A stretch of 64,000 bases of DNA from Pelecanus crispus (GCF_030463565.1 NC_134643.1:124168309-124232308); one strand, 5' to 3'; shown: positions 16,001-28,299, numbered from the stretch's first letter. The notes: generated by a model from the sequence alone, not told the origin. Numbers and translations are program-made.

Positions 16001-19000
16001 CGTTCAAGTGTTGGCATATCATCTTTGCAAAACACAGAGTAACTGTCAGTACACTCTTCTGAGATTAGTGTAGATCAGAAAGCCCAAGAAAAATTATGCA
16101 AGACAAAGCATGCACAAAGAGGGCTTCAGCTGTGTCCTAAAAACAGACATGTTTTCCCACAGACAGGATGCAAGACTGCTGCTAAGGACTGCATCTCTTT
16201 TGCACAAAGATCAGTGCTGAATACCAGTCTTTCTTTGCTTTAACCTGGTTCCAAGATGCCTTTCTTTCATTTTTACTGAAATAGACAGGGGCAATGAGAG
16301 AACAAGGAGCAGCTCCACCTATTAATGTCTTGGTACAGAAAGGCATGTTTGTGAATGAAATACCTTTTTTGCAAGCATCTTTTCCCATTGAGCACCATCT
16401 GATCTTTGACTGTGCTATTTAAAGGTGAGGAGGGAATGCTCTTTGCTGCAGCACTTTGTTTGATGGGGCAAAGACCACTCTAGTATACTGTAACTATGAA
16501 TAGACATGATATGTTTTAAATAAAGACCAATACCTGATAGAGTAGCCTTCTTGTTCCTACTTGGATGGTTGGATGCTGAAATCTGAGCAGGCTGCCAGGT
16601 GATGCAGCTCTTATCTCCAGGTTTTCCCTCAACTTGCCTGAGCTGCACCCTGTGCACCAGCGGGAAAGCAGAGCTACTTGGCACGAATTAACAGAGACGT
16701 GATGCCTGAAGGACTGAGTTCACTGTTGCAGTTGTAGGCTGCTATGAATGGAGGCAGTGTAAGTAAGTATAAAGGGCCTTCTAGAAAGCTGCTATCACTC
16801 TGCTATGATATACAAACTTAGATGCGCAGTGTATCTACGTCACTTGGCATAGCCAAGTTGCTCTGGTGGAAAAGTGGTCTGGAAAGCAACCCAAATTAAT
16901 GCACTGACTTCAATGACTGTAAAGCATTTTCAGTGCTGGAGAAGTGCAGAATGCATGGGATGTCCATGCACCTGCTGAGGCAGGTACTCTGGCAACTGCC
17001 CACACGCCTGGTGCGTGGAAGCAATCCTGGGGTGCTGCCCTTCTACAGCAATACAAAGCAGCTGGTCAGCTTTCTAGTAATTTCTGTATGAAAAGCTCCC
17101 CAGGAGGAGTCCATCCCAGGGCACCCTTGGGTTTGTGTCTGCAAAGGAAGACAAAAGCAGGTTTAAGTCTTCCTCCAATAACTGCTCTGAATGTAAGCGG
17201 ACAAAAACGACTGTGCTCTTTTGCACTGCAGACACAACTTGCTTAACTGTCTGGTCTAACTCTACATATGTGCTGACAACTTTAATGGAAGCCTGCAAAC
17301 AATTAACTAGGCTCTTACCTTCTTCCTCAACCAAAGAGATGACAACCATGTTTGAGAAACAGGATAGAACAAAATGGATAATATCTTGTAAATCTCCCAA
17401 ATATGCACGTTACTTCTTGGTACCAAGAAGGCAGTCATCAGCCCAGCAGAATTTGAGATAACAAAAATGAAGATACCAAGACAGGGACCAACTTGTAGCT
17501 GTGATGCTTCAGCTTCTTACAAGTGTAAGAAAAAAATGGAAAAGGGCAATCTTGCTCAGAGATTAGAGCCATAAAGTAGCAATACTCCATGCTGCAGTAA
17601 GAGAACAAACCCACAACCCCTGTGGATGTCTCAAGTGGGAAAAACACTAAAACCAGTATACCAGATTAGTTAAACCATATCAGTTATATGTCAGTAGCTC
17701 TCAGCCAGCATGTATACTTATTTTGTAGGAAAAATGCCGAAAGTGGAGATAAAATTATAGTAATATAATTACACTGGTAAAATTTCCAAGGTATACTCAA
17801 GCATGTGGCTGAATCCCTGTTTTGATTTGTGATCTAGGAGGGCCATTTTTCAACAGCTGATGAGAATTCAGTTTACTTACAACTGCATATACTTGGTACA
17901 AAATATATACATGGAAATTAGAAAGAATAACTTGAAAGGTTGTTGTTTCTAGGAGGGTGGTGGGTTGATCAATAAGAAATTGGATCCAGATTCCTGTTTA
18001 AATTCTGGTGTTAATTATGTGGTGCAACTCCCTCTGAAATTAATGAAGCTTTGCATATAAAAAAAGGTACAATTGAGCTATTTCTGCTTCCTCTGTTATA
18101 CATGAAGGCTTTGCCAGTCTATTACAGCACAGGGAATATTTAATTATTAGTGGGCACAGTTACATCAGAAATCAGTACAGGGGAACTCAAAAACTTTTAA
18201 GATGTTGAATAAAATTTTTAGAAAAACAGAAAATCCCTTTTACAAAAGGCACTTAGGTGTCCAGGGCTTTCAGTGAGCATAACACAAAATGGAGGTCAGG
18301 TTTAACTTGAGAAATTTGCTAAGTGCCTCATTTAACCTTTAACATGAAACTTTCAAATATGCCTTGGAGGAGTCATATAGTTGTCAAACTGTTCATACAA
18401 AACAGTGCAAAAAAATTTGTACTTGCCTAATTTTAGCCATACTGTACAGGAGTAAACCAGTGGCTTTTCTTATTACTATCTGTAGACATGAGTGTACAAA
18501 AAGGAAAAGCTGGATAAGCCAAGCAGAAAATGATAAAAACAATTCAAATTGTTTCAAGAGTTCAGCTACCATGCGGAAACTTAAGAGGAAACTAAGATTA
18601 CTCAATATATTTTAGAGGAAAAGCCTGAATAGAAATCCTAGGTTCATACTCTTGAAAATTTAAGAATCTAGCTGCTGATTTTCCATGCATACCCAGTTTA
18701 GTACTCCCACATTCAAACAAACATTCTCTGTGTACGTTGTAAATTACATTTAATTATACATATAGATTTATTACATGATAGCACCTTAAAAGCAGAGATA
18801 CAGCATTATTCGAGAAGTATTTATGTTGCTTTTCAATAGATGTTTTTAATATCTGATGCTAGTTTTTCAAAGAGAAAAAGTAAAGTCTTTAACGTGACAT
18901 GATCTAGATATTACATATATCATGAATAGGTATCACAAATTAGATACCAACATGTCAGTATCTAATACTATGTACTCTCTTCTTTCCTTACATGGGCAAG

Positions 19001-19537
19001 TGTCCAATACACTTCCACAGTGACAGGAAGAATAAATTCTGTTTTACTCTAGTCATTGAATCATTGACATGTAATAAATGTTATTCATCCTTTGGTAAAT
19101 TGTTTGATAAATCTCTGAAAAGAGCTTACTTAAGGTCAAGGGTTTTGATAGCAGGTCATATTTCCAAATATTTCTTTGCTTTAATTTCCCCGATTTAACC
19201 ACATCAGTAATGACAGTGATTTATAATTCTTCAGTCAAATAAACAAATGGGCATTTCACATGGAAAACCTTTTCAGAACTGTTTAACACTGTTGGCCCTT
19301 TTGAGTGGGTTGGTTTGTTGTTGGTTTTTTGTTTTTTTTTTTTTAACTTTTCAGCACTGTCTTAAAGAGACCTATCCAAAGCCACTGAGGCAAATGGGAA
19401 TGTCTCTGATGTCTTCCCTGGGACTTGGATCTGGCCCAAACCAAATGGGTATTAACATTCAGTCATAAAAAGCATTAGAGTCTAACTATTATATGAGCTC
19501 ATTGTCAGTAATTAATGTGTTTTCTCTTTCCTGCAAG

Positions 19538-20265
19538 TGCCCATATCAAACAGAAGATACAGCCAAGATGCTCTACCTGACAACTTTACAAGCTGCACAG
19601 CGCCCATGCCAGGCAGCAGATACAAAGAAGAGATTTATGATTCTGGCATCATGAAACCCAACAAAATAGAAACCAGGATTCAGCCACCTCACCACCTCAT
19701 TAAAGAAGAAAACAAGTTAGCTTTTAACAGAGACCTACAAGAAAAAATGAGCATTAATGAAAGCTCTTTTTCAAACTCAATAGCTAACTCCTTGCTGCCA
19801 AAATCAGAGTGTTTCCAGTCTAAAGCTATAGGACAATTAAGTCATCTCCTGCCAATGCCCTCAGTATATGAGCAAACAAGAAGGATTTGTATGAAGGAAC
19901 CCAAATATGGGCATATTAGTCACCACGCTACAACTCTAGATGAACTCGACAGCGATGAGAGAATGACTGTAAAGCTTGATCATGACTCCGAAAGTGAACG
20001 TGTGATGGATGTGAGACCCTCCGGACAAGTTCCATTTGTGCTTCTAAATTATCACCATGTTTTAGCCAAACATGGTACATTTCAAACTTCATCATGTACA
20101 GCGACAGGACACGTAGGAGAAAATTATGGATACAATTCTGAGGAAGTAAATACATTTATTTACAAAAACCAAAGCCCCTCATCAGCTTCTTCTCCAGAAA
20201 CCCACAAGGAATCTGCACTACCCCATTATATTGGAACTTCTGTAATAATAGCCAATGGAAGGTGA
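19538..20265 (+). CDS. SIM2: SIM2 terminal coding exon
   Basis: Two bases complete a Val codon, then PISNRRYSQDALPDNFTS and on to VPFVLLNYHHVLAKHG and LPHYIGTSVIIANGR, with stop TGA at 20263-20265. The last two blocks match the human SIM2 ends LLNYHRVLARRG and LPHYLGASVIITNGR as I remember them, fixing both identity and frame. The exon encodes 242 residues including the split Val, against about 140 in human; the extra, polar, Ser/Lys/Glu-rich sequence is mostly upstream of VPFVLLNYHH. The human tail is Ala/Pro-rich and GC-rich, this one AT-rich. From the first whole codon at 3149 to the stop the protein is 519 residues, implying roughly 760 in total versus 667 in human. Confidence 0.95.
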
Positions 20266-20835
20266 TGGTAATAGAGGAGTATTTGCATTTAATTAAGAAG
20301 CCAAACTGTAATGATTTGCAAAAAGCATGAGAAAACATGGTTACATTTACTGAGCATAGCTGAAGGTCAATGAGGGACAGACTCCTGTGTTCCTGGCAAG
20401 TCATGTGTAACAGCATCTTCAAGGTCAGGAAGAAAACCTACATCTAGCTTCAGTGCTTCGTTGTCACAAATTAAGCTCTGGTGCCAGTGAGAAGACACGT
20501 TACAGATCTTATTTTTGTTATTTTATAGTGTGCAACAAAATTAAATGATAGGTGTTATATGCAGAGATTTATATGAAGAACATTTTTTTTCTTAACCCCT
20601 CCTGCTCAAAATACATTCAAGATTTTTTTTATCATAAACTATACACTCTAGTTTAGGTATTTTTGACAGACTGTGTGAAACCTTACATCAACTCTCCACC
20701 CATGTGTTAAAGATCCTGACAAATGAGCTTTGTTTAAAGAGTGGTGATTTTTAGTATCCATAATACAGCTGTACTAACGAAACAGAACTCAGTTTGGAAA
20801 AAGCTTATTTATTAATTGTCCAAAAGTTTTTAAAC

Positions 20836-20867
20836 TAAATAAATCAAATCTAAATTTGATTTATTTA
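20836..20867. other. Perfect 14-bp inverted repeat (hairpin) over a poly(A) signal
   Basis: Left arm TAAATAAATCAAAT (20836-20849), loop CTAA, right arm ATTTGATTTATTTA (20854-20867). The arms are perfectly complementary. The left arm contains AATAAA (20838-20843), and by symmetry the right arm supplies AATAAA on the - strand (20860-20865). Confidence 0.9.
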
Positions 20868-21466
20868 ACATAGATTTCAGTGTTCTGAGATTGTTACCAC
20901 CACCATTTATTTTGACAAGGAATGATATGACAAATTAATACATACAAAGATACGTATTAAAGGGTTACAGGTCTTGTCATGGCAAATTGGGACAAATCAT
21001 GTAGCAGGAACTAAAGACTATTCCCCATAAAATGTTGTAATAAGAAAAAAGAAACTTCTAAAATGTGTGTTTCACTGAGCATTCTGGGAGAAGGCTGTGC
21101 AGATTTTCAAACCAGCTAGTCAAAAATACATCATAATAATAGCACCAGAAATGCTTTCTTTATAGTCAAGGGAATAATGAACATTTAGGCTTTATTTTAA
21201 ACTTACCAGTAGCCTTCTGAAGTTTGAAAGGTTCAGCTTTTAACACAGTGAACTTCCTTAAGCATAAATCTCATTGTCAACACAGAGGTAAGATTGATAT
21301 TTGACTGATTCGTGCACTTCACAAATAATGTCAGTGGACAAACTGAATATGGAAAGTCGAAAGTCATTGCACAACCTCAAAAACCAAAGTGGCACTTGAA
21401 GTAAAGCAGAGTTTGAGGACATCGGGGTTTGGAACTGAACGCTTTGCATACATCTCAATTTGTGCT

Positions 21467-21472
21467 AATAAA
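21467..21472 (+). terminator. SIM2: Candidate main SIM2 poly(A) signal
   Basis: AATAAA within TGCTAATAAACTGTAGC, 1.2 kb after the SIM2 stop, with a T/G-containing tract downstream (from about 21545). It is chosen over the 20838 copy because of its distance and open context, but this is a prediction only. Confidence 0.4.
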
Positions 21473-21535
21473 CTGTAGCAAGCAAAAAGCGTACAGCGTA
21501 AATTTACATTTTGTCCAGCCCACTAGGAATAGATT

Positions 21536-21551
21536 CCCCCCCCCTTTTTTT
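21536..21551. repeat. C9T7 homopolymer junction
   Basis: Nine C followed directly by seven T residues just past the predicted SIM2 cleavage region. It is a simple low-complexity tract. Confidence 0.9.
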
Positions 21552-24500
21552 ACTTCTTTGTAAAGTTTACAGGTGTGGAGACATACGGATCTGTGTGTGT
21601 TTAATTGACAACAGTCAGTCCACTTAGTTTTTCAACCGCTTCCCCAGACATCGTGCGCTCTTGATAAAACGATGAATGACTCCCTAAATAACAGCTCTAA
21701 ACACCGATGACAAAGGTAGCTCTGAGTCAGCTATACTTAGCTGTATTTCTTTGCCCAGTTCAAGGCTAATTTCCACTTATAAAACTTTCTCTTGTCAGAC
21801 TCTCTCTAAAGAGACCTTCGCTGAAGAAAATGCTTACCCGGCTTGTGCAATATGGAAAAACACTTGCCCATGGGTTGCACCTTGTCAGACAAAAACGTAA
21901 TGAAATACACACTTTTAAAAATGGCATGTTCTCCATCTTTTATATGCTGCAATAATATTCCGCCACCTCCTTCTATGTAGGAATATTTATTGCTCTGAGT
22001 ACACAAAAATACTTCTGAAACGTATATGTTTGAAAACAATTCTCGGCATTTTTGTTGCTTCCTATTAAAAGGTTAACAGAGAAGGCTTTATTATGAAGTG
22101 AAATTGATGTTCACTTGGAAGCTCAGTTGTCTGACTTCTTCATTTGCTAAAAAAGCATGAAAAGTATCTTTTGTGATGAACCTAACAAAAAATACCTAAT
22201 CGGCCATTACCAGAATACTGACTTAAAAAAAAAAGCAGCAGAACCAAACCAGCATGTTCTCTCACTCAGCGTAACTGCGCTCCTTGCTTCCCCTAATGCT
22301 AGAGACGTTAGCAAGTCTACGGAAGCGCTGTGGGTGAATACTGATGTCATTCTGACTTTATACATTGAAGCGATGAGACACAAGTTGGTTTTACAGTGGC
22401 TTTGGTTAACAGCCTTCCCAGCCAGCGCTACTAATAAACGGGCCCAACTCCTTGAAAGACACAATTACGCTGAGACTTGTATGTTAATTTTCTTAAATAA
22501 AAACCATGCCCGATAAAGGAGCAACTGACATTGTTTGCACCATTAAAAAGAAACCCGATGCACAGCTCTCATACTACACTTTTCTCTATACCTCATTAGT
22601 GGCATTGCTGCACACAGAGTCGAGCTGGTGTATTTTTCTGTTCTTGTAAGTACTTCTCACTATAAAAACATGTTTTCAGGAACGTACAAATTAGGCTTCG
22701 GTTAAAAAAATGCCATTGATATTTTTCAGCAACGTACCACAAAATATTTTTCCAGCACCTACCTTGTTATTCACACTTCCAGGCTTTATTCAATGAGCCT
22801 GAGCAGAGGAGGTGTTCCATCATTCTCCCACAGATGTTTTACAGTATGTGATATTCAGGTACATGAACTTTCCCTGTTAGGCAATAATGAATCAATTATG
22901 CATTTGCATGAGATAATATGGGGTAGGTTTTGGAAAAAAACTGTGATTAAAAAAGCAAATGTGTGAAACATTTCTCCTGCCATTCCAAAATAGAAACAGC
23001 AATTGCCTGTTCACATCTGGAATGTGAGTAAATTATACTGAGAGAAAAATATGACTCGTAGTCAGTTAAACTACAGATGTTCATAGCACACCCGTACTGC
23101 AGAACGCACACGGCACAGCCATTGACAGTGGCAATGTTGTTCATAATTGGAAAAAATTATGTCACGGAAGTGGAGTGTGAATTGGAATATATTATGAAAA
23201 ATAACCTCATCTCTCTCTGCCGTACTTGTTTGAGCCGCGACAGATACCCTTCTCATGCGACTCGGGAGGATTTTAACTCTTAGGGGAGTTCAGACCTAGC
23301 AAGCAAACGATATGAAGAATGAGAGAGAGGGAATATTTTACCAAAAGGTAAAGTTGGAAACGTCAATCTGGTACTGAGGTCTCAAAGTTTTTATCCTACT
23401 GACAGAAGCAGCGCAATGTAAATAAGGCGATAGGGGAAGAGACTTCTCTCCAGGTCGCAGCAGCCCTGTAATTGGAAAAAGGGCATGCCAGTAATTCAAT
23501 GACATTAAGCACAGTGGACAACAGATGTAAAATTGGAGAATGTATCACTGAGAGAAAGTGCAAGTGAATGGGAAACCTGCCAGAATACCAGTATTTCTCT
23601 AAACATCACAAAACGGGACGCCAAGTATTTTTTCAACTTTTCAGTCATGCTTCAAAAACAACACAGAGAAAATTTTATTATTCCATTTTTTTCCTGAACA
23701 TTAGATTTTGCTTTTTTTATATGATGCAGATAAAAGCTATTTGGCAAATGTAGGTGAAAAAGCACGCAAAACAAACAACCTATTAATGCTCAGAATTATA
23801 TATGTATTCCCTAAAAATGTAAAGCATTTTTGCTTATTTATTATGTAAAACAAAACTGTTAAAATGTTAATAAAATCCTGTAGCCAAAGGAAAAGTGCGT
23901 TGGAGTTCTTTTTCACTACAAAACCCAGGCTTTCACAAAGAATAATGCTGCATATTTGAAAACTGATTTCAGTTGTAATACGTACTATATTTGGCAGTTA
24001 ATGTACTATAAAATACAAGGCGCTTTTGAATTTCTTGTATTTTAGCCGCGCCGTGTTTTAAAGGCAGACTCTTGGAGAACTGAAAATAACACACTCACTA
24101 ATGAAACACGCTAATGCAAGACACTCAAACACGGCGTCGCTTTGCAGTCCTTCCCTGCAGTCCCTTTTTCTCAATTGTGCGTTACATGACCGCAGCCTGC
24201 CACACGCCATCATTTTTTGACCTCCGTTCTTTCCTCAGCCCAGATTTAATTTCTCTGGTGTCTGATCGGTGCGGTGCATCACTGCAGTAACTTACGCATG
24301 CAAATGCTTTTATCAAACCAGTTACCCCAGGAATCAGCTCTTTGCGGCACAAATCCTTTCCATGACAGATATGATATTAAGCTGTACTTCAATTTTTTTT
24401 TTTTTTATATAGCTACTGTATATTCCAAAGTAGTTGCAGAGAGTAATTTTTTAGACTGCTGATGTCTTGTAGCTGAATTAGGAGAAGCAAACAAATACAT

Positions 24501-27224
24501 GAATAAAAACCATTGTACAACGAAGCAGCAGCATAAAGTATTAAACGCTTTACTGTTTTTTCTAGGTAATAGCCCTTGAAGTATATGATAGTTGTTGGAT
24601 ATATTTTAAAAAATGCTCCAAAGTCTCATAAAACATTTTACTAGAAGTGAGACGTACTGCTTGAACTCTTGAATGTTAAGTATATTATTACTTTTTCAAA
24701 TCTTTGGAACCAGCGTTGGTGCTGACTGGACACAACCCTCTTGCTCTTCCTGAACCCGGACACGGGCCAACGCACCCAACTTGCTCAGCAGAAATTTTCC
24801 TGTCGATAAACAATCTCTACAAGTATTTTCACAATGTGTAATAAGAAAAGTTATAACAGAGTCCAGGAGGAAAAAAATGAAGTCACAGGAATATGGACAC
24901 CGTAATACATGTTTTTTGAAAGCACTTCATCAAGAAAATAGTTTAAGATATGACATCACCCTCACAAGGAAAGAGGTGTTTTACTAATCCAGACAGCTGA
25001 ATGAAATGAAACATTTTCAGTGCATTACATCTGGACCTGGAGCAGTTGCCTGGCTCTCTCCATACCCACGTCCGGAGACGCTCTACACCACATCTGTCTG
25101 TCCTACATAATGACTCTCATACAAAAAAGTTGCGTTGCAGCCTTCTGGGTGTGCCAAGGTCGGCATAAAGAGTCCGATCACTGGCTGCGCTCCCCATCTA
25201 CCTTAAGGTGAGCGCGGTACAGAAGGTTGACTGGTTGACTCAAGAAACTTGGAGGAGCAGCTGCTGGTTGGAAGGGCCTCCTGCAGCCGCTCACTATACA
25301 AGGGGAATTTTCTCTGTCAAGTTCTTTGGTTCTTCTGAAGGAAAGGTTGCGTCTGTGACAAAGGCTTCATCCAACTCACGGCCGTTTCCTCAAGGCAACA
25401 GGTAGTTTTACGCACACAGAATAGGCCGCTAAAAAGTAGAAGCAAAGGGGTACATTCCCCCAGCACTCACCTTTGCACCGACACATCCACACTTGGTTAG
25501 TTCCGATTTGCAGAAAGGAAGTTCAACACTAAGTTTCATTCCAGTGCAAAAATTTTCAGAATAGTCTTATGACTCAAAGTGAGAATAGAACAAGCTTTTC
25601 CTTAAGGCGGCTATGAAGAAATCCAAAAGGAACAACAGCAACTGGGAAATATTGCAGCATTTTACTATTAAAAATTCATCTGCCTGCTGCTCCGACACCG
25701 TGGTAGCGCAGCTGAGTGAAGGTTTGCAGGTCCATTCTGCCCTTCTTCACACAGGAACATGTTTTATCATTTCCCTCCGCCATTCTTTCACAGCATTTGT
25801 CCCTAGCGAAGGGAGAGCGTGTTTTAAGGAAGGAATTCAAGTCAAAACCTGACGCATGGCGTGATCGTTAAAAGGAATCTCTACAGGCACCCATCAGTCT
25901 ATCTGGAATACGGGCAAAATCAAAGGTGCTTCCTATAGGCACACCCTACAGTACCAAAACAGAGAGAGTGGTTTAGCTACAAATACCGACTGGATTGAGG
26001 TACAGGTCCGAAGTTTTGTAAAACGCCATGGTTGGAGAAAGAGTACCACAGGCATGCTTTCCGCAGCTGACCTGCCACGGCACGCGCTGCTCATAACCTG
26101 CTTGAAGGAAAAGGTAGGAAAGAAGTGATGAAGCGCAAGGAAGATGTGGGTGTGCGTATGCACGCACATATTTTTTTATATATGTATACATAAATGGGCT
26201 TGTCTTTTTATTTAAACCTTGTTAACTGGGACTCAAGTTTCATTTGACTATAATATGCATCAATATTTGATTCTGAAATAAAGGTAGCTGCCAAAAATTA
26301 ACTGCCCAAAGCAGTTTTGAAAGCATCTGGTGGGAAAAAGCAAAAACTGGTGTTCATGTGTATCATTTTCACTATGCCAATTAACAGCTGTCTACACTCC
26401 ACTGTACCATTCGATGAAATATTGGCGTGCGGTCTCACATGATGCGGATCATGGGGGGAAACAAAACAGCGGGGTAGGGACAACTGGGCACAGAGACAAA
26501 TCTACTGTGATACGGGGCATAAAATCCTAAATGTAACAGGGACAACTTAATTTCTAGCACTTGCTGCCAAACCACCTAAACCCTAATATGTGAGGATTAC
26601 TCTACATTACCATTACAGACTAGCTTCCTTGTTTTAAGACTTCTTGGCTTTGTAACTGAAACAACCTACTAACATGTTCAGATTGTTTATGAGGTGAACT
26701 TTAACCTAAAAAGCCCATTTCTGGCTAGCAGACAGGAGCCCTTTGTGGAAACCAGTTTGGCTGATCCACCTTCAGTAGGGACAAGGTAACCTAATAAGCA
26801 GTGCTGCCTACTTGAGGAAATGAAGCTGGCCACATCACACCTATGACAAACTTTTCATTTGCAGAGAACTGTCTGAAGCGCTGGGGTGGCCAAGCCTCCC
26901 GGCACAAATTCGCCTTGCCCGGGAGAAAAACCTGACAAGCTGCCATGGCACGGAAGCTCCCGCATGCCTGCTTCGCGCTGCTTTCCAATCACAACCAAGC
27001 TGTTACACCTAACCCGGACCTGTGCAGCCAGCCCCCAAAGCATGCTACTTTCAGGTCAGCAGGTGTTAAACCTCTTGCTTTTAAGGGTTAGCAGCAAAAC
27101 CAGATGCCTCGCTTCGGGAAAAGGGGTGACAACAGAAACAATGGAAGAGAATTTGGACACAGATTAACTACGTGTTTTCTCTTTTTTGCTGTAGTAGTTG
27201 CTTACGGCAGGGATTTTAAGAGCG
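21552..27224. other. SIM2-HLCS intergenic region
   Basis: No supportable gene on either strand; all open frames are short and lack recognisable motifs. Several blocks (about 22260-22480, 23085-23300, 24040-24280 and 25050-25420) keep noticeably more CpG than their AT-rich surroundings and look like candidate regulatory DNA. Further AATAAA motifs on + occur at 22433, 22496 and 23869. A T14 run lies near 24393-24406. No mobile element was recognised. Confidence 0.6.
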
Positions 27225-28130
27225 GGGCGTTTTTCTCTTCTTTATTTGCTTAACTTCATTACTATCACAATAGAATTACTATTAAATTGTACACTATTTA
27301 GACTTCCCTCGCCTGACATGGGATTCTACAATAACCTGGATAAGAGGACTGCAACTAGGTGATACGCTACCTCTGGTGGGCTATTCTTAGGGTTGCTGAA
27401 GCCTCTTGGAAGACTATGATTCAAAGGAGATGCAAGATGATTTACTCAGATCCAACTGACTGAGAAGAGCAGAGTACAAATAATTTGGATAACCAACCAC
27501 AGTTCTTAAGCGCTGATGGAAAACTCCCCAAAAACTCAAGGCAGCCATGACGGAGCTGCAGACCTGAGACCAAAGCACAGGATGGTAAACTGTTGTACAG
27601 GCCCACACAGAGAACCGTATCAGCAAGGCTCTACTTTGATCTGGATCTAAACACAGTGGTAATCCCAGTAATTCAGACATATATGATGAGCTCTTCCAGC
27701 TGTTTCCACCGCAGACAACACATAAACCAGAATTTAGTTTAAAAAAAACATCGTGAAAATGTAAATATTACAATAAAACACAGAGCCACTTCAGTTTCTC
27801 AAATACAGTGTGTAATTGAAGAGAAAGTTCTGTACCTTGCAAGGTATTCCTTTGCAATCAGGCTCCTTTTAAAGAATAGATGCTTACAAAGAATGGCAAC
27901 ACAGATGTGTTTTAAAGCTAATAGGAAAGAATAAAGGCCTTCAGCAATGAGATTATTACCTCTTCTTAACTGGTGAAGTTTTCCATGTCAAAGAACAAAG
28001 ATATCAGGAAATCAGGAGGGGGAAAAAAAAAAATCAAGCTATTAACTACCCTTCCCACCTTTAAGCAAGTCTAGCTGCTTGGTGCCAAATACTAAAGAGC
28101 GTCCTTTTGCGCTGTGAGCTCTGAGGACTG
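27225..28130 (-). other. HLCS: HLCS 3' UTR (predicted extent)
   Basis: About 0.9 kb downstream of the HLCS stop. The first - strand AATAAA met after the stop is at 27241-27246; I found no closer AATAAA (TTTATT on +). The sequence has no coding potential. The extent is an inference. Confidence 0.5.
27241..27246 (-). terminator. HLCS: Candidate HLCS poly(A) signal
   Basis: TTTATT on the + strand, read as AATAAA on -, in the context AGCAAATAAAGAAGAG. It lies about 890 bases after the HLCS stop and is the first canonical signal in that direction. Confidence 0.5.
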
Positions 28131-28299
28131 TTAACATTTTGGGACTATGAGGTTTCTCAGCATGTCAAAAGAGTTGCCGTCCGGGTGCACAGACTCTACA
28201 CCCTTGCCTTCTTCATGGACTTGAAGGAATCCATAATCATCTATCCCGACTATCCACGCAATTGGGCCCTCCTCACTGTGGAGACGGACTTGCTTACCA
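28131..28299 (-). CDS. HLCS: HLCS terminal coding exon: biotin-protein ligase C-terminal domain
   Basis: The - strand frame reads (S)[20 protein letters not shown], then [20 protein letters not shown] and [15 protein letters not shown], ending in TAA at 28131-28133. DxxGFLQVH and [14 protein letters not shown] are diagnostic of the vertebrate HLCS C-terminus, the small SH3-like domain that follows the ligase core in class II/III biotin ligases. Human HLCS ends PKRR from memory; this one ends PKC. The acceptor TTTATTTGCAG is just above 28299. One base finishes the Ser codon started in the previous exon. Confidence 0.96.

Larger units (their letters stand above)
12652..19537 (+). other. SIM2: SIM2 last intron
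   Basis: A 6.9-kb intron separating the conserved and divergent parts of the C-terminal domain. Besides the read-through tail at its start, it contains a stretch at about 14.9-16.4 kb that looks like degenerate coding-derived sequence of unknown origin (see findings). A T-rich run lies at 19328-19344. I see no further exon: the split Val codon (G|TG) joins 12651 directly to 19538. Acceptor TTTCCTGCAAG ends at 19537. Confidence 0.75.
20266..21490 (+). other. SIM2: SIM2 3' UTR (predicted extent)
   Basis: AT-rich sequence after the SIM2 stop with no coding potential. Two AATAAA signals are candidates: 20838-20843, which sits inside a perfect hairpin, and 21467-21472, about 1.2 kb from the stop and followed by a C/T-rich tract. 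A length near 1.2 kb is close to what I recall for human SIM2. Later AATAAA motifs at 22433, 22496 and 23869 could extend it. The true end needs transcript data. Confidence 0.5.
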
